Below, piece after piece: positions 1 to 6,661 of a DNA stretch of 12,499 nt. The notes under the pieces are model-generated. The model saw nothing but the letters and a program-made list of their open reading frames with translations, did no database searches and was not told the origin of the DNA. This DNA is from Candidatus Aminicenantota bacterium (GTDB taxonomy: Bacteria; Acidobacteriota; Aminicenantia; Aminicenantales; Aminicenantaceae), in NCBI GenBank assembly GCA_030670375.1, contig DAOVBT010000022.1:1-12499 (forward strand), written 5' to 3'. Made by a program: the position numbers and the translations under genes. Position 1 is the stretch's first letter. Each line of letters begins with the position of its first letter.

Positions 1-108
1 TATCTCCCGCTTCAGGATGACATCTCCTCGGTAGCTATCTGGTACCAGACTGAGCCCCACGCCAAATTCCCCAAACTCCCGAGCAAAGGCAAACTCGAAA
101 TCATTTAA
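1..108 (+). CDS. C-terminal end of a DUF2961 / GH172 family glycoside hydrolase (partial)
   Basis: Only the last 35 codons are in the window, in frame 1, ending with TAA at 106-108. The peptide contains DDISSVAIWYQTEPHA, which closely matches the conserved C-terminal strand of the DUF2961 family (now GH172, which includes fructofuranosidase-like and arabinofuranosidase-like enzymes acting on glycans). In family members this motif is followed, as here, by a short Phe-Pro-x-Leu-Pro tail and the stop. The catalytic residues lie upstream of the window, so the substrate cannot be inferred. The next gene starts 7 bp later on the same strand, which suggests co-transcription. The family call rests on this one motif. 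Confidence 0.75.
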   Translation, partial: YLPLQDDISSVAIWYQTEPHAKFPKLPSKGKLEII

Positions 109-115
109 TCGGATA

Positions 116-853
116 GTGTCGTCATTGCGGATCTGCTTCAACCAGCCGTCTTTTATTCCCTGGGGCGGATTCTTCGCTCGATTATTGCATTCCGACAAGA
201 TGGTTCTTCTGGATGACACGCTGCTGTCAACCGGCTTCACCTATGTCAACCGGAACCGAATCAAAGGTCCTGATGGAGAAGTCTGGATATCTGTCCCCCT
301 TAAAAAGAAAGGAAAAGGACGCCAGAAAATTAAGGACCTTGAATTGTTTGAAAAAGAGAGATGGGCAAAAGATTTTTTTCTCACTCTCAGACATATCTAC
401 GTCAAATCTATTTATTTCCTACCTATATATAAAAGGATAAAGGAAACAATTGAGATGCATGAGGAAAACTTTCTGAAAATGGTTCTAAAACTTCTGCAGA
501 TACTGAAAGAGGAATTCGGGATTGAACAAGATTTCACTCTTCAATCAGAAATCGGAATTTCAGGACTAGGGACAGAGCTTCTTGTCTCCCTCGCCAAAGA
601 ACTCGGCGCCACCGAAGTGATTCTCCCCTACTTTTCAGACAAGGCCGTTGAATGTCAAAGATTTAAAAACGAAAACATCGCTGTTTTGTTTCTGCGCTAC
701 GATCCTCCTCCGTATCCCCAGTTTTGGGGAAAGTTCATCCCAAAACTTTCAGCCCTCGATCTTCTTTTGTGTATGGGCAAAGACGGAAAGCATATCCTCG
801 AAAGAGGATCTTTTATTAATGATCCAAAATTGACGAATCATACCCAAGACTAG
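116..853 (+). CDS. WbqC-like family protein
   Basis: A 245-residue protein with the WbqC-family layout. The N-terminal N-Q-P-S-F-I-P-W-G-G-F-F (residues 8-19) replaces the usual H-Q-P-N-Y-L-P-W-x-G-F/Y-F. It is followed by L-L-D-D and Y-V-N-R-N-R-I-K, then V-P-L-K-K-K-G-K-G near residue 60. The family is found in O-antigen, capsule and other surface-glycan clusters; its biochemical role is poorly defined, with proposed links to amino-sugar modification. Length is normal for the family. The start is GTG at 116, 7 bp after the hydrolase stop, so the two genes may be translationally coupled; no strong Shine-Dalgarno is visible. The first His of the family motif is Asn here. The neighbouring GH172 gene fits a carbohydrate context. 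The family call is firm, the function is not. Confidence 0.85.
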   Translation: MSSLRICFNQPSFIPWGGFFARLLHSDKMVLLDDTLLSTGFTYVNRNRIKGPDGEVWISVPLKKKGKGRQKIKDLELFEKERWAKDFFLTLRHIYVKSIYFLPIYKRIKETIEMHEENFLKMVLKLLQILKEEFGIEQDFTLQSEIGISGLGTELLVSLAKELGATEVILPYFSDKAVECQRFKNENIAVLFLRYDPPPYPQFWGKFIPKLSALDLLLCMGKDGKHILERGSFINDPKLTNHTQD

Positions 854-858
854 TGCAA

Positions 859-972
859 TTACTTCTGTTCTATGAGGATCACTTTGCCGAGTCCAAGCTT
901 TTCCAAAGATTTCATCTGGGTGGCGGCATCTCCGACAACAAGATAGATCATCCGGTCTGGATCGATGTGCTT
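859..972 (-). repeat. Direct repeat copy A: M16 3' end (partner of 3740-3853)
   Basis: This 114-bp stretch aligns without gaps to 3740-3853. My manual count is 8 mismatches (about 93% identity), in 7 codons of which 6 are synonymous. Both copies have the same orientation and bracket the BlaI/M56 pair. Identity drops sharply after 972 (and 3853). Confidence 0.85.
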
Positions 973-1032
973 ATCGACGAAATCCAAAATATTGAGATGA
1001 TCAATGGGGATAATTGATACAAAGATACTTAC
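859..1032 (-). pseudogene. Remnant C-terminus of an M16-family zinc peptidase (paralogue tail)
   Basis: Read on the minus strand, this frame runs from just after an in-frame TGA (1033-1035) to a TAA at 859-861. It encodes 57 residues without a start codon. The last 37 residues (from K-H-I-D-P-D-R-M to L-I-E-Q-K) match the C-terminus of the intact M16 peptidase at 3740-6559 at 36 of 37 positions. The 20 residues before that (including I-D-H-L-N-I-L-D-F-V-D) differ from the intact copy but still look like the corresponding M16 helix. The rest of the gene, including the zinc site, is missing. It lies 46 bp beyond the stop of the M56 gene, so it was most likely the tail of a second M16 gene in tandem. 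It cannot make an active peptidase. Confidence 0.85.
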
Positions 1033-1078
1033 TCAGCCAGCAAAGCAGAAAAGGAAATTCTTATCTTTTTTATAGGGT

Positions 1079-3139
1079 TTATTTTTTAATTTTTCCTAGT
1101 TCTTCCTGGAACTCGTGTATTAGCTTCTTTAGCGTATCTATAGATTCAACGGCCTCTTTGTATTCAACGGCCTCTTTATCTTTTGTGATTTTGATGAGGA
1201 GAGTGCCTTCATCTTCATCGAACGTGGTTTCGACGTCGTAGCCTTCGGGGAGGTTACTCTCCAGCTTTTTTATGGCTTTCTCATAGGCCTCTTTTTTATC
1301 TGAGTCGAGTTCTGCATGATAGATAAGAGAGAATGCTCCCTTATCATCCGTGATCTTTACCGCATGATATCCTTCTTCATGATCCAAATGGATATCTTTG
1401 GTTCTGATTCTCACATCGTAATGCCTTGATTTTTCAAATTTTTTCTCTAAAGCTTTCTTCAATTCTTCCAGGATTTTTTCTATCCCTTCGAGTTCAACCT
1501 CTTTCACCTCAACATCCAATTCTTTTTCCTTAAGCTTGGACAATTTTTCCTTAATTTTCTCTATCAGTTTTTCATACTTCTCGGTATCGACAAAGACGTG
1601 GACTTTGGGATGCACTTCGACATGGGGCAAGGCATGGATCTTTTTTACCAGTATAGAGGGAGATTTCAGCTCTATAACCTTTACTCCTTCTTTATCATCT
1701 TTGTTGATGTAGATGACAGCTCCCTCATCCAGCTCGATTTTTTTCACATCTTCAGAAAGATGCAGCTTGTCCGCTTTGATCGTCAATGTCACGTATTTGT
1801 CTTTGTCGTGTTTTACGTGCGGTGATATAACATATATGATTTCATACGTTCCTTTTTTGCCTTCTTTAGTTGTCCAAACAACCGCAGTTTTCTCTTTTTT
1901 CTTGTCCTCTTTTTTCGCTTTTTTCTTAACTTCTTTTTTCTGCTCTTTTTTATCTTGGTTCTGCAAATCAGCCAGCGCCTCATAAGAAGCGACTGGTTCT
2001 ATGACTGTTTTGTCCGCGAAGGAAACGCCTTCAGCATGGCTGTCGGAGGAGTTCCCAGGACGCGCCAGACCGATAAACGAAATGGATAGGATAGCCAATA
2101 CACCCAGCAATACTTTGGTTTTCATTTGAACCTCCTTGAGGTTGAACCTCTGTTTCAAAATAGTGGTAAGCCTGTCGTTCAGGTGGGATTTATTCATCGC
2201 ACCTAAAACAGCCGCGGGTGGATTCCAATGACCGGATACGGAATTCCGGATAAAAAGAAGGTTTTCCGCATAGATCGACGGTTTTATGCCCGCTTTCAAG
2301 ACAAGCTCGTCACAGGCCTTTTCCTGTTCCCTCTTGATCATCCCCAAAACGATCCAGCTAAGAGGATTGAACCAGTAGATAGCCCGGCTGATACGAGCCA
2401 TTATCATGACTAAAAAATCTCCTCTTTTGATGTGAGAGAGCTCGTGATAAAGGGCCGAAGAACGTTGATTTTCACTCCAGTATCGAGATTCTGCCGGCAT
2501 CATCACAACGGGTTTGAAGACACCCCATGTGAGAGGAATCATGGTTTGGTCATGACTCAAAAGATTGATTTTTCTCCTCAAAGAAACTGTCTGCAAAAAA
2601 CGGTACAGAAGTCTTTTCCACAGGGAATCCTGTATATTCTGTCCCTCTCGAGTTAGCCGGATAGTGCCATACAAGCCCGACACAATCCGAAAAGCAAGAA
2701 ACAGCAATCCAAAGAACCACAACAAAAGCGCAGCAAAGCCAAAAACAGGCTTTGATCTTGAGAGGAACAAACTCAAAACAGACCGGGAGCCTTTTTTAAC
2801 CTCCGCCATTTGCATGGGTGCCTCAGAGGCCATCGAGGTAGATCCGAGAGTTTGGGAGGAACTATTCACGTTTCCGATTAAGCCATCGGCTTTTAGGGTA
2901 GCTACATCCCTTGTTTTCCATGAGGGAAGGAATTTGGTTTCCCATCCGGTTGTGACTGATGATAGAAAAGGCAGAAACAGGAGCCCGATAAGAAACACAG
3001 AAAGAACAAGATGTCTCAATCCGGCTGACTTTTTCCTCAATAAAAAGACCAGTACTATCGATACAGACAGGATCACAGAGCTCTTGATCAGATATTCACA
3101 AAGGAGGGAAAGCCATCCGCTTTCAAATAAAAATCCCAT
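1079..3139 (-). CDS. M56-family (BlaR1/MecR1-like) membrane metallopeptidase with an unrecognised Lys/Glu-rich C-terminal domain
   Basis: A 686-residue antirepressor-type sensor. Membrane segments are near residues 17-34, 42-60 and 132-153. The gluzincin site H232-E-L-S-H236 follows, with E-Q-E-K-A-C-D-E-L at 271-279 supplying the likely third ligand. A fourth hydrophobic segment lies at about 342-358. In BlaR1/MecR1 the part after this segment is a penicillin-binding sensor. Here it is about 320 residues with a lysine-rich linker (397-417) and then a highly charged Lys/Glu region of alternating strand-like and coiled-coil-like stretches, with no S-x-x-K or K-T-G serine transpeptidase motif. 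The ligand is therefore probably not a beta-lactam. ATG at 3139 is preceded by GGAAGGAAG, which lies in the end of the repressor gene only 2 bp upstream, so the two are one operon and probably coupled. An internal start with its own Shine-Dalgarno lies at codon 339. Confidence 0.88.
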   Translation of the reverse strand: MGFLFESGWLSLLCEYLIKSSVILSVSIVLVFLLRKKSAGLRHLVLSVFLIGLLFLPFLSSVTTGWETKFLPSWKTRDVATLKADGLIGNVNSSSQTLGSTSMASEAPMQMAEVKKGSRSVLSLFLSRSKPVFGFAALLLWFFGLLFLAFRIVSGLYGTIRLTREGQNIQDSLWKRLLYRFLQTVSLRRKINLLSHDQTMIPLTWGVFKPVVMMPAESRYWSENQRSSALYHELSHIKRGDFLVMIMARISRAIYWFNPLSWIVLGMIKREQEKACDELVLKAGIKPSIYAENLLFIRNSVSGHWNPPAAVLGAMNKSHLNDRLTTILKQRFNLKEVQMKTKVLLGVLAILSISFIGLARPGNSSDSHAEGVSFADKTVIEPVASYEALADLQNQDKKEQKKEVKKKAKKEDKKKEKTAVVWTTKEGKKGTYEIIYVISPHVKHDKDKYVTLTIKADKLHLSEDVKKIELDEGAVIYINKDDKEGVKVIELKSPSILVKKIHALPHVEVHPKVHVFVDTEKYEKLIEKIKEKLSKLKEKELDVEVKEVELEGIEKILEELKKALEKKFEKSRHYDVRIRTKDIHLDHEEGYHAVKITDDKGAFSLIYHAELDSDKKEAYEKAIKKLESNLPEGYDVETTFDEDEGTLLIKITKDKEAVEYKEAVESIDTLKKLIHEFQEELGKIKK
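2123..2143 (-). promoter_or_regulatory. Internal Shine-Dalgarno and ATG within the M56 gene, inside a small hairpin
   Basis: On the minus strand AAGGAGG (2131-2137) is followed by a 5-nt spacer and ATG (2123-2125), codon 339 of the M56 gene and in frame. Starting there would give a 348-residue protein whose first 22 or so residues (M-K-T-K-V-L-L-G-V-L-A-I-L-S and on to G-L-A-R-P-G) look like a signal peptide. Thus the charged C-terminal domain could be made alone as an exported protein. The Shine-Dalgarno lies within the inverted repeat AACCTC-AAG-GAGGTT (2129-2143), which could mask it when untranslated. The motif also simply encodes Leu-Lys-Glu-Val-Gln, so chance is possible. Confidence 0.45.
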
Positions 3140-3141
3140 GT

Positions 3142-3525
3142 TTATCTTCCTTCTTTCCTGGCCTTTTCGATAAGTGCTTGCAGGCGGTGATAATCTTCAT
3201 CGGAAAGATCGTCTTCCGAAATATCGAGGAGAGCAGCCATAATTTCTTCCGTCGAGCCATTAAAGAAAGTCTTTCGAAGGTGTTGTAGGGCAGTTTGTCT
3301 TGCTGTTTCCCGGGATAGAGTGGGGTAGAAAACATAACGAGGCCCATCCTGTTTGTGACACAAGTGCCCCTTGTTTTCCAATACTCGGAGCAATGCTCTC
3401 ACAGCGGAGTAACTGGGAGGGTTGGGGAGTCTCTCGAGCACCTGGGCGACCGTGGCTTCCTTTAATTGATAAATGATGTCCATGATCTGCCTTTCTCGAC
3501 GGCTGAGATTCGCCTGTTCTTTCAT
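3142..3525 (-). CDS. BlaI/MecI/CopY-family transcriptional repressor
   Basis: A 127-residue winged-helix repressor of the penicillinase repressor family. The helix-turn-helix region spans about residues 6-70: L-S-R-R-E-R-Q-I-M-D-I-I, then V-A-Q-V-L-E-R-L, and recognition segment S-Y-S-A-V-R-A-L-L-R-V-L-E-N-K-G. The rest is a dimerisation tail. I chose ATG at 3525 because AAGAAGG sits 8 nt upstream. A GTG at 3534 would add three residues but leaves no room for a ribosome site. In staphylococcal BlaI/MecI the cleavage site is Asn-Phe; the aligned position here is L100-D101, so inactivation, if proteolytic, would use another site. The M56 gene follows after 2 bp. A strong promoter with an overlapping palindrome upstream suggests autorepression. 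No beta-lactamase or PBP gene is in the window. Confidence 0.9.
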   Translation of the reverse strand: MKEQANLSRRERQIMDIIYQLKEATVAQVLERLPNPPSYSAVRALLRVLENKGHLCHKQDGPRYVFYPTLSRETARQTALQHLRKTFFNGSTEEIMAALLDISEDDLSDEDYHRLQALIEKARKEGR

Positions 3526-3573
3526 GCTTTTCACCTTCTTATACGGCTGACATTCGATGTTGTTTTTTTAGCA

Positions 3574-3609
3574 TGTTAAAATTTTAGCACCTTTTTATCC
3601 ACCTGTCAA
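3574..3609 (-). promoter_or_regulatory. Sigma-70-type promoter with overlapping palindromic operator for blaI-M56
   Basis: On the minus strand TTGACA (3604-3609) is followed by a 17-nt spacer and TAAAAT (3581-3586), a near-consensus promoter. A 16-bp dyad TGTTAAAATTTTAGCA (3574-3589, one mismatched pair) covers the -10 box. The half-site TGCTAAAA recurs directly after it on the minus strand. The placement suits repression by the BlaI-like protein encoded 49 bp downstream, though the motif differs from the TACA/TGTA operators of classical BlaI. Confidence 0.7.
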
Positions 3610-3690
3610 CAGGATTTGTGAAATTTTTTGATCCAACTCTGTCAATGGGTTAACAGCATCATCGAATATGCGACCTTTATCAGAGGGCTG

Positions 3691-3706
3691 GGTATATAAA
3701 TATACC
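3691..3706. repeat. AT-rich inverted repeat between the M16 and blaI genes
   Basis: GGTATAT-AA-ATATACC is a dyad with 7-bp arms, 33 bp after the M16 stop and upstream of the blaI promoter. It has no adjacent T-run, so it does not look like an intrinsic terminator. It could be a protein-binding site or chance. Confidence 0.35.
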
Positions 3707-3739
3707 TAGAATAATCGTCTATTCAGGCGTGAATCTCCT

Positions 3740-3853
3740 TTATTTCTGCTCGATGAGGGCCACTTTGCCGAGGCCAAGCTTTTCCAAAGATTTCATCTGG
3801 GTGGCGGCATCGCCGACAACAAGATAGATCATCCGATCTGGATCGATGTGCTT
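3740..3853 (-). repeat. Direct repeat copy B: 3' end of the intact M16 gene (partner of 859-972)
   Basis: These are the last 38 codons, including the stop, of the intact M16 peptidase. They are about 93% identical to 859-972 in the same orientation. The two copies begin 2881 bp apart and enclose the BlaI/M56 operon. Confidence 0.85.
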
Positions 3854-6559
3854 CTGGGCCAATTCCTTGTGTGCCTCTTGTGTCAAATTTTTGACGAATT
3901 CTTCCCTCAGTTTGATGTAGTCATCCGGACGGTTGTACGTCGCGATATTGTTCAGTATTCCGAGTAGAGCACCAAGTGTCTCAAAATTCCGGGCATTGGA
4001 TTTAACCAGCGCATCCTTGGTGAATTGCAAATCCTCAGGAGCGATTCCTTCCCGGTATTTCAACATTAAATCCCGGAAAATCTGCACCGACTCCAGCGTG
4101 GCAAGAGACTGAACCGACGATGAAGCCGTAAATGTTCCCGGCTGGAGATATCCGCTAAAACCTGTGCGGGCCCCATAGGTATAACCTTTCTCTTCCCTCA
4201 GGATCAGGTTCACAAATCCGTTGAAGCTTCCACCCAGTTTGTAGTTCATGACATAGGCCGGGTAATAATCCACATCCGTGGCTGGCATGGCCAAGTTCCC
4301 GATATTAATGACGGATTGGCGTGCTCCTGGGAAATCGATAAAATAAAACATAGATTTTTCGAGAGGAGCCGGGAGTTCAAATTCCGGAAAAGCGACCTCT
4401 TTGGTAGCCCACTTCTCTTCCAAGGATTTAAACGTACTGACAGCATCTTGTTGAGAGATATTGCCGACAATAGTCACATTGGTGATAGACGGCGAAAAGT
4501 TCTTTTCGTAATAGGCCTTCAGGTCGTCGATCGTAATAGCATCGACAGATTCCATTGTTCCCAAAGTCGGAATGCTGAAGATGTGTTTATCACCGTAAAC
4601 AAGTTTGTTGAAAACATTGCGCGCAACGGCAGTCGGGCTGACTTTGCTCCGGTTGATGTTTTCGATGGTCTGTTTATTCACCCTGGCGAATTCCTTCTCG
4701 TCCCAACGCGGTTCCAACAGGATTTCCTCCACAAGCTGGAAGACGTCGTTAAACTTGGAAGTCAAACAATTTACGGATACCGTTATGGCCTCACGACCCG
4801 TGTACATATAGATATTGGCACCCAACTCCTCGATGGCTTCTTCCAGTTCGATTGGGGTTTTATTTTTTGTCCCTTCCATCATCATGTCCGTTACCAGGTT
4901 GGCTACACCGACTTTGTTCATATCATCCAGCAGCTGGCCACCTTTGATCGTCATGGAAAACTGCACAAGGGGCAATTCCGTGTGTTCGATCCCAAAAATC
5001 TTTATTCCATTGGAAAGTTCATCCTTCCAGATTGTCGGAAGGGTGATTTCTGGATCGGGTCCTATGGGGGGCTCTTGGCTGCGGTCGAATGAGGACAGGA
5101 TCGGTTCAACTTTGAATTCCTCAATCCCTCTATCCGCCATTATTTTTTCTGCGGCTGCGGCTTCTTCCTCAATGGCAAAGGGCTCTGATCCTTCAACGAT
5201 CAAATCCAACTGTCCTTTGGGTACGAAGCTTGTCATCACGTAGGATTTGTCTTTGATGTATGTTTCATACACACGCAGGATGTCTGCCTTGGTGACGGCT
5301 TTGATGTTTTTGAGATCCGTGGTCACATATCCCGGAGAACCGGCATATTCATTGTACCGGGCGAGTTGGAATGATTTACCCAAAATGCTGGACATGCTGT
5401 TGTAAAATTGGGTTTCAAGGCCAGCCTTTATGCGCTCCACATCCTCTTCAGTGAACGACTCTGTCTCGAATCTCTGGAAGCTTTCCGCGATGGCATCTTT
5501 GACATCGTTGAGATTGATATTTGGAAAAGACTGGATCCGGATGGCAAATTCCCCTGCAACTTCATTGCTCCGCTGATATCCCGAGACAGAAGGAGCCAGT
5601 TTCTTTTCTTCCACGATGACCTTGTAAAGAGGGGCCTTTTTCCCGTAAGAAAACAACTGCCCGAAGAAAGACAAAGCATAGGCGTCCGGTTGATACTGCT
5701 CCACAGTCGGGATAATCATATTCAACTGGGGCACATTGGCGTATTTGTCCTCCCAATAGGCCATTCTGATACTATCCAGGGTAACGGGCTGAGGTTTGGG
5801 ATCATCCTTGGCTTCCCCGGATTCTATCTCGCCATAATATTTCTCGATCCACTGCTTTGTCTTCTCCCGATCAAAATCGCCTGCGACAACAAGTGTAGCA
5901 TTATTTGGGCGATACCACTTGCTGTGGAATTCATGGACATCTTTCAAAGTGGCCAGGGTCAGGTCCTTCATAGAGCCGATCACCGTCCAGTTGTAGGGAT
6001 GATCTTCAGGATAAAGCAGCTTTCCGAGAATATGAGAGGTGTAGCCGTAGGGCCGATTTTCCCCCTGTCTTTTTTCGTTTTTGACGACATCCTGTTGATT
6101 GGCAAAGGCCTCTTGAGTGATCATGGGGGTTAGGAAACCCAAACGGTCTGCCTCAAGCCAGAGGACCATCTCCAGGGCGTTTTTAGGAACGACTTGAAAA
6201 TAGATCGTGCCATCTCGGCTTGTGCCTCCGTTCAGTGTTCCACCGACACCTTGGATTTTCTTGAAAAACTGGTCCTGTCCGACATGCTGTGATTCCTGAA
6301 ACATCATGTGTTCGAAAAGATGGGCAAAACCTGTGCGTCCCACCTCTTCCCGGTTGGACCCGACATGGTATTGGACGGCAACAGCTGCGATAGGGTCGGA
6401 CTTGTCTTCATGCAGCACGACTTCCAGACCATTAGCCAGCGTGTACTGTTCATAATCGATCTTGAGTTCGGCTTCTTCGGCGGGTTTTTTTGTGCAAGCA
6501 ATCGGCACAATAAGGGCAAACGCTAAAATAAAAATAAAAAACTTTTTTCTTGAAAGCAT
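3740..6559 (-). CDS. M16-family zinc metallopeptidase, two-domain, predicted lipoprotein
   Basis: A 939-residue inverzincin (pitrilysin/insulinase family). The N-terminus has a basic start, a hydrophobic core and V-P-I-A-C22, a plausible lipoprotein cleavage site (Pro at -3 is unusual) followed by T-K-K-P. It is therefore probably anchored in the envelope and faces the periplasm. The inverted zinc motif is H80-L-F-E83-H84, with the distal Glu at E162 in N-E-K-R-Q-G-E-N-R-P-Y-G. A second M16 half begins near residue 510 (L-S-N-G-I-K-I-F-G). It lacks H-x-x-E-H (V-A-N-L-V-T-D-M-M-M-E-G) but keeps the substrate-binding R-E-E-K-G-Y-T-Y-G-A-R segment, as is normal for fused clam-shell enzymes. ATG at 6559 has AGGAGG 5 nt upstream. 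It probably degrades oligopeptides or short unfolded polypeptides; the substrate is unknown. A tail of a close paralogue lies at 859-1032. Confidence 0.93.
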   Translation of the reverse strand: MLSRKKFFIFILAFALIVPIACTKKPAEEAELKIDYEQYTLANGLEVVLHEDKSDPIAAVAVQYHVGSNREEVGRTGFAHLFEHMMFQESQHVGQDQFFKKIQGVGGTLNGGTSRDGTIYFQVVPKNALEMVLWLEADRLGFLTPMITQEAFANQQDVVKNEKRQGENRPYGYTSHILGKLLYPEDHPYNWTVIGSMKDLTLATLKDVHEFHSKWYRPNNATLVVAGDFDREKTKQWIEKYYGEIESGEAKDDPKPQPVTLDSIRMAYWEDKYANVPQLNMIIPTVEQYQPDAYALSFFGQLFSYGKKAPLYKVIVEEKKLAPSVSGYQRSNEVAGEFAIRIQSFPNINLNDVKDAIAESFQRFETESFTEEDVERIKAGLETQFYNSMSSILGKSFQLARYNEYAGSPGYVTTDLKNIKAVTKADILRVYETYIKDKSYVMTSFVPKGQLDLIVEGSEPFAIEEEAAAAEKIMADRGIEEFKVEPILSSFDRSQEPPIGPDPEITLPTIWKDELSNGIKIFGIEHTELPLVQFSMTIKGGQLLDDMNKVGVANLVTDMMMEGTKNKTPIELEEAIEELGANIYMYTGREAITVSVNCLTSKFNDVFQLVEEILLEPRWDEKEFARVNKQTIENINRSKVSPTAVARNVFNKLVYGDKHIFSIPTLGTMESVDAITIDDLKAYYEKNFSPSITNVTIVGNISQQDAVSTFKSLEEKWATKEVAFPEFELPAPLEKSMFYFIDFPGARQSVINIGNLAMPATDVDYYPAYVMNYKLGGSFNGFVNLILREEKGYTYGARTGFSGYLQPGTFTASSSVQSLATLESVQIFRDLMLKYREGIAPEDLQFTKDALVKSNARNFETLGALLGILNNIATYNRPDDYIKLREEFVKNLTQEAHKELAQKHIDPDRMIYLVVGDAATQMKSLEKLGLGKVALIEQK

Positions 6560-6621
6560 GATTCCCTCCTAAAAATTATTATTTTTTAACTAGATCCATT
6601 CTTCTCAAAAAAAGAGTTCTT

Positions 6622-6650
6622 ATTCTAGCTCTAAAATTTTTTAATGTAAA
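6622..6650 (-). promoter_or_regulatory. Candidate sigma-70-type promoter for the M16 peptidase gene
   Basis: On the minus strand TTTACA (6645-6650) is followed by a 17-nt spacer and TAGAAT (6622-6627); each box matches consensus at 5 of 6 positions. The predicted start of transcription is about 55 bp before the M16 ATG. M16 can thus be expressed apart from the permease upstream. Confidence 0.6.
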
Positions 6651-6661
6651 GAAGGGATTTA

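Noticed and set aside
2565..3173. Plus-strand open frame of 202 codons opposite the M56 gene
   Set aside because: It is antisense to the membrane and zinc-site region of a clear gene, has no start signal and no known motif.
3142..3534. BlaI start at GTG 3534
   Set aside because: The AAGAAGG ribosome site would abut or overlap the GTG, whereas it is ideally placed for ATG 3525.
3691..3706. Terminator for the M16 gene
   Set aside because: The dyad is wholly AT-rich apart from two G-C pairs at each end and has no T-run after it, so I list it only as a repeat.
859..3853. Composite transposon or insertion sequence around BlaI/M56
   Set aside because: The flanking repeats are coding tails of an M16 gene. 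I see no transposase, terminal inverted repeats or target-site duplication.
4316..5092. Long plus-strand open frame of 258 codons
   Set aside because: It lies opposite the intact M16 peptidase gene, its translation has no recognisable domain, and the minus-strand gene has clear motifs and a strong ribosome site.
6607..6632. Possible intrinsic terminator after the permease (AGAG/CTCT arms followed by T7 on the minus strand)
   Set aside because: The stem is only 4 bp with a mismatch, and the same bases form the -10 region of a better-supported M16 promoter.
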